A stretch of DNA of 64,000 bases from Sphingopyxis sp. 2PD. Its GTDB lineage: Bacteria; Pseudomonadota; Alphaproteobacteria; Sphingomonadales; Sphingomonadaceae. The number at the start of each line of letters is the position of its first letter. Positions within the stretch are counted from its first letter, which is position 1. The translations under genes and the position numbers were made by a program. The stretch spans positions 1 through 64,000 of the forward strand of contig NZ_SCMU01000003.1 in assembly GCF_005503695.1 (NCBI RefSeq), in the 5' to 3' direction. Below are positions 1 to 7,472 of this stretch, piece by piece. The notes under the pieces were generated by a model that was not told where the DNA came from, did no database searches, and saw only the letters and a program-made list of their open reading frames with translations.

Positions 1-41
1 GTCTCCCCGACCACTGCGCCCCAAAAATGAGCCCGCCCCGG

Positions 42-1517
42 CTACCCCGCCGACGTTGCGATCAGCCGCGCGTAAAAATCGATCATGCGCTTGAAGCTGT
101 CGATCTTCATATGTTCGTTGGTGCCATGGATCATCGCCGTTTCTTTCAGCGAAAAATGCATCGGCATAAATCGGTACACATCGTCCGAAACCGGCTCCAT
201 GCTGCGGCTGTCGGTGCCGCCGACGACCAGGATCGGTGACAATACTGCATTGGGCGCATCGGCCCGCGCCGTCGCCGCGATCCATTTCCAGCCTTGCGAG
301 CTGGTCGACGACACCCGCGACGGTTCGCGCGGCGGTTTTACCCACGCCAGTTTGACCGGCAAATCGCCGACAGCGCCCTTCGCGCGGGCGATGATATCGC
401 CTGATCGGTTCCACGGCGCGATGCGATAGTTGATCAGCGCGTTCGCCGTCTGCGGCAGGACGTTTTCCTTTGGACTTCCCTCCAGCATCGTCGGCGCAAT
501 CGTCGTGTGAAATGCCGCCGCGGTCGATGGCGTCGCGGCGACTTCGCCTTTCAGGATCGGGCCGAACAGCCACTGGTTCGCCACCGCCATTTTGGTGGTC
601 CCGCCCTTTTTCGCGGCGAGCGTTTCGAGCATCGCGGCGCCCGGTCCCTGGATGCTCAAAGGAAATGGCTTGTCCGTGATCGCGGTGATCGCCCGCGCCA
701 GCGTCCCGACGCCAGTTTCGGCGGGCGGCATCGAACTGTGGCCGCCCGGTGCGTCGGCGGTGACTTTCAGCGTCGCATAGCCTTTCTCGGCGATCCCGAT
801 CATGATCGCCGGGCCGTTGATCACGGGCGTGTCGGTCAGCACGACGCTGCCTTCATCGAGCGTGAAGATCGCCCTCACCCCGTCGGCCTTCAGCTGCGCC
901 GCGGCCGCGGCCGCGCCGGATCCACCGACCTCCTCGTCATGCCCCGACACCAGATAAATGCCCCGCTTGGGCCGAAATCCCTGCCCGCTCAGCGCTTCGA
1001 GTGCCTCGAACAGCGCGACCAGCGAGCCCTTGTCGTCGACCGTGCCGCGCCCCCACACCGCCTGTTCGGCGATCGTCCCGGCGAAGGGGGGATATTTCCA
1101 GTCGCCCTCAGTCCCTTCGGTGACCGGCACCACGTCCTGATGCGCCATCAGGATGATCGGTGCCAGCGCCGGATCGCTGCCCGGCCAATGGTAGATCAGC
1201 GTGCGGTTAGGCAGGATCGTGCGCGCCATCGCGCGGTGCGCGGCGGGATAGGTCGCGGCAAGCCAGGCGTGCAACCGGTCCCATTCGGCCGTCTCGTCGT
1301 CGGCGGGATCCTGGTGCGAGATCGTGCGGATCTGTGCCGCTGCGCTCAGGTTCGCAACCGCGGCTTCCAGCTCATAAGGCGGCACCGCCGCTAACCGGAC
1401 ATCACTGCCATCGGCGATGTCTTTCGGCGCAAAGCTGGCAGTGCGTAGCGCCACCGTTCCCGCTACCACCGCAATGATCGCCAGACCACCGATCAATATT
1501 ACACGCCGCTTCCCCAT
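42..1517 (-). CDS. M20 family metallopeptidase, membrane-anchored
   Basis: Zinc-dependent M20 peptidase or deacylase of the carboxypeptidase/ArgE/DapE group; the substrate cannot be told from sequence. From the chosen start the protein is 491 residues. It opens with basic residues and one hydrophobic stretch (about residues 5-25), so it is probably anchored in the inner membrane facing the periplasm. Metal-site motifs appear in order: MAHQDVVPV, then GRGTVDDKG with the bridging Asp, then GHDEEVGGSG with the catalytic and metal-binding Glu pair. I chose ATG at 1517 because AGGAGG lies seven bases upstream; an in-frame start at 1568 would add a non-hydrophobic leader. Family assignment is secure, specificity is not. 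Confidence 0.85.
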   Translation of the reverse strand: MGKRRVILIGGLAIIAVVAGTVALRTASFAPKDIADGSDVRLAAVPPYELEAAVANLSAAAQIRTISHQDPADDETAEWDRLHAWLAATYPAAHRAMARTILPNRTLIYHWPGSDPALAPIILMAHQDVVPVTEGTEGDWKYPPFAGTIAEQAVWGRGTVDDKGSLVALFEALEALSGQGFRPKRGIYLVSGHDEEVGGSGAAAAAAQLKADGVRAIFTLDEGSVVLTDTPVINGPAIMIGIAEKGYATLKVTADAPGGHSSMPPAETGVGTLARAITAITDKPFPLSIQGPGAAMLETLAAKKGGTTKMAVANQWLFGPILKGEVAATPSTAAAFHTTIAPTMLEGSPKENVLPQTANALINYRIAPWNRSGDIIARAKGAVGDLPVKLAWVKPPREPSRVSSTSSQGWKWIAATARADAPNAVLSPILVVGGTDSRSMEPVSDDVYRFMPMHFSLKETAMIHGTNEHMKIDSFKRMIDFYARLIATSAG

Positions 1518-1652
1518 ATCGCCCTCCTGCTCCCGCGCCAATGGACCGTTATCGGTTTCGATTTGCAAGCATTATGCATGCCTCCCGCGGGTTCAGTGCA
1601 CATTCATCACCGCAGCGCGATTTCTGCTTCACCCCTGCGATCGAGGCCGCCC

Positions 1653-2021
1653 ATGCGATTGTCTGTCGTCCTTGCCGTCCTGCTGGTGCCGACCGCGGCA
1701 CAGGCGCAGTTTGTCCCGCGAACGCCGCCGCCGAGCGACCGGATGCCGGGAATATCCGATATGGGGACGGCAGCCCAGCGATCGACCGTCGATCATGATC
1801 TTCGCGAAACCCGCGCGCGGATCCGCGATGGGCGCGATGCCGGGCAATTGTCGAAGCGCGAAGCCCGCGCGCTGCGCCGTGAGGCCGGGCAAATATCGAC
1901 GCTTGCCGATCGTTACGGGCGCGACGGCCTGTCCGATTCCGAACGGCGCGAACTGGAGATGCGGGCGCAGGTATTGCGCGACCTGACCGCCGCGCAGCGG
2001 CTCCGGCCCAAGGCGCCCTAG
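1653..2021 (+). CDS. Small exported protein of unknown function
   Basis: A 122-residue protein with a clear signal peptide (MRLSVVLAVLLVPTAAQAQ, cleavage expected after AQA). The mature part is rich in Arg, Ala and Asp and is probably helical; it contains repeated charged stretches such as RETRARIRDGRDAG and KREARALRREAG. The start at 1653 was chosen because the signal peptide begins there and GAGG lies just upstream; an upstream in-frame ATG at 1563 would bury the signal. I do not recognise a family. It ends just before the convergent tRNA. Confidence 0.6.
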   Translation: MRLSVVLAVLLVPTAAQAQFVPRTPPPSDRMPGISDMGTAAQRSTVDHDLRETRARIRDGRDAGQLSKREARALRREAGQISTLADRYGRDGLSDSERRELEMRAQVLRDLTAAQRLRPKAP

Positions 2022-2038
2022 CGCGTCAAATCGGGGAG

Positions 2039-2114
2039 TGGTGGGCCCGGCAGGACTCGAACCCGCAACCTAGCCGTTATGAGCGGCCAGCTCTAACCAT
2101 TGAGCTACAGGCCC
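2039..2114 (-). tRNA. tRNA with CAU anticodon, probably tRNA-Ile2 (lysidine-modified)
   Basis: A complete cloverleaf of 76 bases including an encoded CCA. The acceptor stem is GGGCCTG paired with CGGGCCC, and the anticodon loop is CTCATAA. A CAU anticodon could be Met, initiator Met or minor Ile. The first acceptor pair is G-C, which argues against initiator tRNA. C4-G69 and C5-G68 match the pairs known to favour TilS modification in E. coli tRNA-Ile2. The Ile2 assignment is therefore an inference; the tRNA itself is certain. Confidence 0.9.
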
Positions 2115-2183
2115 CCCGTCGAAACCCGGTAGGGGATGCGCGGGCGATAGCGGAGCGCGCGCCATATTGGCAAGCACCAAGGC

Positions 2184-3209
2184 TCAGCCGGGCGCCCTGC
2201 GCGCCGCCATGGCCATGATGTCCGCCGCGGTCGTCGCCTCGACGCCGCGCCGCGCCAGATGATCCAGCACGACATCCCACCACTGGTAGAACAGGTCGAG
2301 ATCGGCCTGGCTGCGGACATAGGGGGTATTCCCCGGTTGCAGCGACGGCGAATGGAAGGAGAAGTTGAGAACGGGCACGCGCAGGTCCACCGCGATATCG
2401 ATCGCCTTGCAGGCCCGGTCGGCGGGAATGCCTTCCGGCGTCAGCGCAATGCGTTCGACGATCCCCAGGCGCGCGAGCGCCGCCCCGGCGTGGGTTCCGT
2501 TACGCGCGACGCGGTGATAGACCGGCTCACCCGCCCTCCCCAGCAGCCCGCCAAACACCGTGGTCACGGGCACCTCAAGCACCGCTCCGGCTGCGGTGCG
2601 CATCCACCAGGGATGCAGCGGGGCATTGCGGTAATCGGGACCATGGCCGAAACGATAATCGAAGCCCGACCGCACCGACGTGTCGCAACGAAAGCCAAGT
2701 TCGGCCAGCATCGCGGCGGTTTCCTCGCCAAGCCCATAGCGCCCCGCGCGATAAACCGTCGGCATCATCGCGAAACGATCGCGGATCGCATCGCGCAGCG
2801 CGATCATCTTTGCCCGTTGCAAATCGCGCGGCAGATTGCCGGTATAGCTGTTGCGCGCGCTGACTTCCTCGTCGTGGGGCGGGGTCACCCAGGGATGCAG
2901 CTGCGCGCCGATTTCGCACGCGCCGTCGGCTCGCGCCGCGCCCAGAATATCGACGGCGCGATCATCGGCGACGACCGGCCAATCCACCAGATAGATGGGT
3001 TTTACCTTCGCACTGGCGAAGTAGCGCTGGCAATCGGCGAGCGCGGGGATCGACGAAAGGCCATAGCCGGTGCGGGCAAAAGGCGCCTCCCAATCGAAAT
3101 CCTCTTCGGTATCGATCGTGACCCAGAAACGCGGCCGTTCGTCCGCTGCGAGTTCCACCAGGTCGGATGGCGCAGGCTCAGCAAAGAAATTGCCCGCAGG
3201 CTGCACCAC
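2184..3209 (-). CDS. Polysaccharide deacetylase (NodB-like) family protein
   Basis: A 341-residue protein with a NodB-type metal-site start, WVTIDTEEDFDW at about residues 29-40, and a later LHPWVTPPHDEE segment near residue 105 that fits the His motif. No signal peptide is visible, so it is predicted cytoplasmic, which is unusual for envelope deacetylases but common in this subgroup. It starts with tandem GTG codons behind a GGGGGAG ribosome site. It lies 28 bases downstream of a sensor-kinase gene on the same strand, so the two are probably co-transcribed. The substrate is unknown. Confidence 0.7.
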   Translation of the reverse strand: MVQPAGNFFAEPAPSDLVELAADERPRFWVTIDTEEDFDWEAPFARTGYGLSSIPALADCQRYFASAKVKPIYLVDWPVVADDRAVDILGAARADGACEIGAQLHPWVTPPHDEEVSARNSYTGNLPRDLQRAKMIALRDAIRDRFAMMPTVYRAGRYGLGEETAAMLAELGFRCDTSVRSGFDYRFGHGPDYRNAPLHPWWMRTAAGAVLEVPVTTVFGGLLGRAGEPVYHRVARNGTHAGAALARLGIVERIALTPEGIPADRACKAIDIAVDLRVPVLNFSFHSPSLQPGNTPYVRSQADLDLFYQWWDVVLDHLARRGVEATTAADIMAMAARRAPG

Positions 3210-3237
3210 GCTCCCCCTTGCTTCCAGACCGTTCGGG

Positions 3238-4893
3238 CTATTCGCCCTGCTGGGCCTCCAGTCCGGCTTCGGTCTTCGAGTTGGCGGAGCGCAGGTGCAA
3301 GGTCAAGGCGTTATGCCCGATGTCGAGCCGTCCGCCCGCAGCGCGGGCCAGGCTATCGACGAGGCGGAGCGAAAAGCCGAGGCTGAGCACCGCCGCCCCC
3401 GGGGCTTCGCCTTCGGGGCTGAAGCCCGGATCGAGCAGGTCAGATGCGGTCGCGAAGCGAATCGATGCCGGACGAACGATCCGTAGCTGGAGCATATCGT
3501 CGTGCGGCGTCTCGGTGACGAGCTGGCCGACAAGAATTGTACCCGTTTCGGATACATCTATCAGCGCGGTCAGCAGGCGGCCGACCATTCGCCGTGCGTT
3601 GGCATCATTGGCGAGCCCCATGAAGGGGCCACCAACCCGCGAGATGCTGAGGTCCACATGCTGTTCGGCTAGCAGCGGGGCAAGGTCGCTTTCCACCTGC
3701 GTCACAACGGTGCCCATATCGACGACTTCGTCCGGGGACGGGTCGATCGCGGTCGCAACATTGCTGCGCGCCGCGGTTTCCAGATCATCGATGATCGTTT
3801 GCACCGACAGCGCGTCGGCGACGATCGTGTCGGCCATGGTACGATAACCTTGGCTGACCGGCCCGAACATCTGTCCTGCGACGATCTGGGCAAAACCCGA
3901 AATCGCGTTGAGCGGGCTGCGCAGCTCGTGGATCAGCTGGCGAATCGAATCGCCCGAATCTTCGCCAACGGGCCGACCATAGGGCGTTTCGTTGCGGTTG
4001 GGACGGCGCGCGCTGCCGCGATAGCCGCGAAACTGCCCGGTCGCCGGATCGAACCACGGCAGCGCCGAAAAGCGCCACTCGCCGCCGTCGGCAGGCGTAC
4101 CTTCGAGCATCATCCGCGCATTGAGGATTTCGGCGCGCTGGCGAAATGCCCCCGCAGCCACTCCATCCGTTCCCGGTTCGCCGCCAAACGCCGCCTCGGC
4201 GATCGACAGGCCGATCACCGCGCCGCGGGTGACGCCGTCGACCCAATGGATCACCCCATCGGGGCCGGTTTCGAACAGGAAGGCCGAACGCTGCTGTTGC
4301 GGAGCCGCGGCGGTCGCGGGCTGGCCGCGGGTCGACTGATATTTGTCGATTCGCCGCACAAGTTCGCTGATCTGGCTGGTTCCGCTGCCAATCGCCGCAT
4401 CGGGCGCGGCGTGCAGCGCCACCACCGGCGCGGGGGCGGCTTCGACCGATACCGCCGGTTGCGGCAAGGCTACCGCGGCGCTGCCGAGGCTGGCCAGGGC
4501 GCGATAAACGCCGCGCGGCAAATCGCTCCGCCCCGCCAGCACCGATCGCGCCATCGCGCTGGTCGCGGGCAGCATCGCCAGCCAATCCGCCTCGGGCAGC
4601 TGAGCGCTGCTGAGCATGATCGCGGCAACCGCCGCGACATCATTGGCATAGAGCGCAACCAGCGGCGCAAATCGGCCCCGTTTCGCGATCGCCCGCGCGC
4701 AATCGCGGCGTACCGCCTCCGGGACACGCGGCCGCAAAACCGCGAGCGCATGCAGGCTGCGACGAATATCGTCATCACCCAGTTGATTGCCGCGCTGCGC
4801 CAGAATATCGGACAGTTGCCGCCACGCCGCGATGCTCGCGCGCGTGTCCGAAGGCGCTTGGCGCAGGATGGTCGCGATCATCGAGTCAGCCAT
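3238..4893 (-). CDS. Sensor histidine kinase-like protein with degenerate ATPase domain
   Basis: About 551 residues with no membrane segment, so a soluble signalling protein. Residues 1-140 are helical and Ala/Leu-rich. Residues 200-300 resemble a PAS-like sensor (FDPATGQFRGYRG near the end). A clear H-box HELRSPLNAISGFAQI starts near residue 322. The ATPase region keeps a G2-like stretch (LGFSLRLVDSLARAAGG), but where the N-box should be it reads ARRMVGRLLTALIDVSE, lacking the usual Asn residues. ATG at 4893 follows a GTG at 4896; either could serve. It is followed by the deacetylase-like gene in the same direction. Whether it can autophosphorylate is doubtful. Confidence 0.75.
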   Translation of the reverse strand: MADSMIATILRQAPSDTRASIAAWRQLSDILAQRGNQLGDDDIRRSLHALAVLRPRVPEAVRRDCARAIAKRGRFAPLVALYANDVAAVAAIMLSSAQLPEADWLAMLPATSAMARSVLAGRSDLPRGVYRALASLGSAAVALPQPAVSVEAAPAPVVALHAAPDAAIGSGTSQISELVRRIDKYQSTRGQPATAAAPQQQRSAFLFETGPDGVIHWVDGVTRGAVIGLSIAEAAFGGEPGTDGVAAGAFRQRAEILNARMMLEGTPADGGEWRFSALPWFDPATGQFRGYRGSARRPNRNETPYGRPVGEDSGDSIRQLIHELRSPLNAISGFAQIVAGQMFGPVSQGYRTMADTIVADALSVQTIIDDLETAARSNVATAIDPSPDEVVDMGTVVTQVESDLAPLLAEQHVDLSISRVGGPFMGLANDANARRMVGRLLTALIDVSETGTILVGQLVTETPHDDMLQLRIVRPASIRFATASDLLDPGFSPEGEAPGAAVLSLGFSLRLVDSLARAAGGRLDIGHNALTLHLRSANSKTEAGLEAQQGE

Positions 4894-5065
4894 CACGCGA
4901 ACCGAACCCCACAGCTTCTATCGTTGGTTACCCTACGCTTACCGGCTAGCGTGAATCCCTTGGTCATGAAAGTGCCTTAACCGGGCTCGTCACATTGTGG
5001 GACAATTGCAATCGCCTGAAATAATATTATGGTCACCGCAGTTTTGGAAAGCGGATGTTTCAACG

Positions 5066-5539
5066 ATGGCGAGTCAGAAATTCGATCAAATCGACCTTCA
5101 GATATTGGGTGAGCTGCAAAAAAATGGCCGGATGACGAACGTCGAACTGGCGCAAATGGTTGGGCTCACCGCGCCGCCGTGCCTGCGCCGGGTTCGTGCC
5201 CTGGAGGAATCGGGGGTCATCCGGTCCTATCATGCCGATCTAGACGCGGCGAAGCTGGGTTATGGCATCACCGTGTTCGCGATGGTCAGCCTGCGCAGCC
5301 AGGCCGAAGCCGATTTGAAAGCCTTCGAGGATTACATCGGCGGCCTTGCCGAAGTGCGCGAATGCTACATGCTCAACGGTGAAATCGATTTTCTGCTGAA
5401 AGTCGTCGCGCGCGATTTGCAGAGTTTCCAGTCGTTCCTGACCGCGCATCTGACCTCGGCCCCCAATGTCACCAGCGTCAAGACGTCGCTGACCATCCGC
5501 ACCGCGAAGCAGTTGGCGGGCATTCCGGTCGACTCGTGA
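5066..5539 (+). CDS. Lrp/AsnC family transcriptional regulator
   Basis: A 157-residue regulator with an N-terminal winged helix-turn-helix (FDQIDLQILGELQKNGRMTN, then VELAQMVGLTAPPCLRRVRAL) and a C-terminal RAM ligand-binding domain (GYGITVFAMVSLRSQ, ending AKQLAGIPV). Lrp-type proteins bind amino acids and control amino-acid metabolism genes as dimers or octamers. Start 5066 gives the normal family length; an in-frame start at 4997 would add 23 atypical residues. It is divergent from the sensor kinase across an AT-richer gap (4894-5065) and is closed by a strong terminator. The specific effector is not predictable. Confidence 0.88.
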   Translation: MASQKFDQIDLQILGELQKNGRMTNVELAQMVGLTAPPCLRRVRALEESGVIRSYHADLDAAKLGYGITVFAMVSLRSQAEADLKAFEDYIGGLAEVRECYMLNGEIDFLLKVVARDLQSFQSFLTAHLTSAPNVTSVKTSLTIRTAKQLAGIPVDS

Positions 5540-5565
5540 CCGTTATCGACGCCTGACCGCGCATC

Positions 5566-5605
5566 AAAAAGGGCGCCGCTCCCATCGGAACGGCGCCCTT
5601 TTTTT
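5566..5605. terminator. Bidirectional rho-independent terminator
   Basis: An 8-bp perfect GC stem (GGGCGCCG with CGGCGCCC) is flanked by five A residues on the left and seven T residues on the right. It can therefore end transcription of the Lrp-type gene on the plus strand and of the TPR gene on the minus strand. Confidence 0.9.
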
Positions 5606-5623
5606 ATGTCGTGAAGCCGCGCC

Positions 5624-6922
5624 TCAGCTCGCAGGCGTGGCCGCCGGAGCCGCAGCAGGCGCTGCGCCAGCCTTGGCACGCACGGTCCACAGCTGCGCCA
5701 ACCGCTGGCGATTGCCCTGCACCTTCGCGAAACTCGCCACCGCCGCATCGCTCTGCCCGGCGAGCGCCTGCGCCACGCCCAGGCGATACTGGATGACCGC
5801 ATCGGTCGGGCTGGCCGCCAGCGCGGCCTGATACAGCGGAATCGCCTTTGCGGCGTCGCCATTACCGACCAGCGCGTCGGCGGTCGCACGCGCCGCCTTC
5901 GGGTTGCTCAGCGTGGCGGGCTTGGTCGCATCCGCCGCAACCGCCGCGGCGTCAGCCGTGGCGCGCGGGGTCTGCGATTCGAGGATGCCGCCGAAATGCG
6001 CGTCAGTCTTGGGAATGGCGCCGCTGTTCTGGCCATGCTTGATCAGCGCGACAACCTCGCCCGGATAACCCGCTTCGGTCGCCAAGCCCGCATATTCCAG
6101 ATATTCGGGGCGCTGGGTCATCGAATTGGTCGCGCGCATCAAGCGCAGGATGTCGAGGTTGAGCTCCTTGTCACCGCCCGACTGCTGCAACAGGATGTAC
6201 AGCGTGTTGCGCCACGTCGCCGGGGTCGGATAATCCTGAACGCGCATCGTCAGCACGTCGAGCATCTCGTTGGTCCGGTTGGCTTTCTGAAAAGCCTGCG
6301 CGGGGCGCACGAACAGCTCTTCAGACGGCTTTGTGCCGGCTGCCCGCGCGCTGGCGATCCCGGCCTGTGCAATTTCCCAGCCCTTGTCGATCTGACCGGC
6401 ATTCAGATAGCTGTCCATCAGCATCGGTGCCAGCGCGGCTTCGGTCGAGCCCGCGGCCTTTGCCGCTTCCAGCCGCTGAATCGCCTTGGTGTAGTTTTTC
6501 GCGCCATAGGCGAAGTTGCCCGAATAGAAATTATAGACGCCGATGTTCTCCGCCGGGGTCAGCCCCGACTCGAGCATCACGTCCAGCCCCTGCCCCTGCA
6601 ACGCCTGGTCCTTGCCCAGGATGCCAAGCTGGAGCTGGTAAAAGCCGACGAGGTATTTGTCATCGGGGGTCGATGCGCTGGCCTGCGCCTCGGTCAGCGC
6701 CGCCTGCAGCGCTGCGGCATCCTTGGCCGAGTTGGCGTCGGTCATCTTCTTGAGCGCAGGCGCAAAACCCTTGCTTGCGGTCAGCTGCTTGCCCTTCGCA
6801 GCTTCTTCCTTTTTCGGCTTTTCCTTCTTCTGAGCGGCAGCCGGGGTAGCGGTCGCCATCAGCGCGCAGCCCAGCACGGCAGCCATGGCCGTCGCGGGCA
6901 TCGAGCGGAAACGGGTGAACAT
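5624..6922 (-). CDS. Exported TPR-repeat protein of unknown function
   Basis: A 432-residue protein with a signal peptide (about residues 1-31, ending ATPAAAQ) followed by a Lys/Glu-rich linker (KKEKPKKEEAAKGK). The rest is Ala-rich helical repeats of TPR type: NYTKAIQRLEAAKAAGST and AAKAIPLYQAALAASPTDAVIQYRLG are the clearest units, the latter near residues 355-385. The tail is Ala/Pro-rich. TPR proteins are scaffolds, so the partner is unknown. Periplasmic location is inferred from the signal. It converges on the Lrp-type gene. Confidence 0.72.
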   Translation of the reverse strand: MFTRFRSMPATAMAAVLGCALMATATPAAAQKKEKPKKEEAAKGKQLTASKGFAPALKKMTDANSAKDAAALQAALTEAQASASTPDDKYLVGFYQLQLGILGKDQALQGQGLDVMLESGLTPAENIGVYNFYSGNFAYGAKNYTKAIQRLEAAKAAGSTEAALAPMLMDSYLNAGQIDKGWEIAQAGIASARAAGTKPSEELFVRPAQAFQKANRTNEMLDVLTMRVQDYPTPATWRNTLYILLQQSGGDKELNLDILRLMRATNSMTQRPEYLEYAGLATEAGYPGEVVALIKHGQNSGAIPKTDAHFGGILESQTPRATADAAAVAADATKPATLSNPKAARATADALVGNGDAAKAIPLYQAALAASPTDAVIQYRLGVAQALAGQSDAAVASFAKVQGNRQRLAQLWTVRAKAGAAPAAAPAATPAS

Positions 6923-7107
6923 CGAAATCTCTCCTCAGAATCGGCCGGCTCGCCCAACGAAAACAGGCAACGCAAACAGGGTTCCGGCGCGCGTTCATAA
7001 CGCGGCTAAACCCGTCGCGTTGCCAAGGCAAGACGGCCCGTACCGATATTATTTGGAAGAAAGCGGCTGAACGGCGATTGAACCCCGCCCAGTCCGCGAC
7101 CCGTCGC

Positions 7108-7404
7108 TCAGCCGAGCTCGTCGATCGCCGCGTTGATCTGGCGCAGCACCAGCGGGTCGCCGGGCGCGCCGGCCATCGCCTGCTCGGCAAGTTCGATCAG
7201 CGAGATGATGCCAAAGGTCGCCGCCAGCCCTTTCAGGCGGAGCGCCGCAACCTCCCAATTGGCGTCGCAGCGGGCACGGCGCATCAGGTCGGCGAGGTCG
7301 CGCGCGCTGCTGGCAAAGGCCGTGCGCAGGTCCATCGCGATCGCCGGATCGTCACCGATCGCGGCGCTCAGGTAACGGTCAAGGGGGCCACTATCGAACG
7401 ACAT
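7108..7404 (-). CDS. Hpt-like protein lacking the phosphoacceptor histidine
   Basis: A 98-residue all-helical protein resembling a histidine phosphotransfer (Hpt) domain. The core motif, normally AHRLKGSAATFG-like, reads AALRLKGLAATFG at residues 53-65. Leu55, encoded by CTC, occupies the position of the phosphorylated His, while the LKG and following helix are kept. The protein is therefore either a pseudo-phosphotransfer domain used for binding or an inactivated copy. It is divergent from the coiled-coil gene across a 68-base gap, so the two may share regulation. Fold assignment is moderate; loss of His is directly visible. Confidence 0.65.
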   Translation of the reverse strand: MSFDSGPLDRYLSAAIGDDPAIAMDLRTAFASSARDLADLMRRARCDANWEVAALRLKGLAATFGIISLIELAEQAMAGAPGDPLVLRQINAAIDELG

Positions 7405-7472
7405 TCCACAGGGTAGGCAGCTTGTAGTTAAGTTTCCGTTTCAAGACGGTCATTTGATGCTAAGATGGCGGG

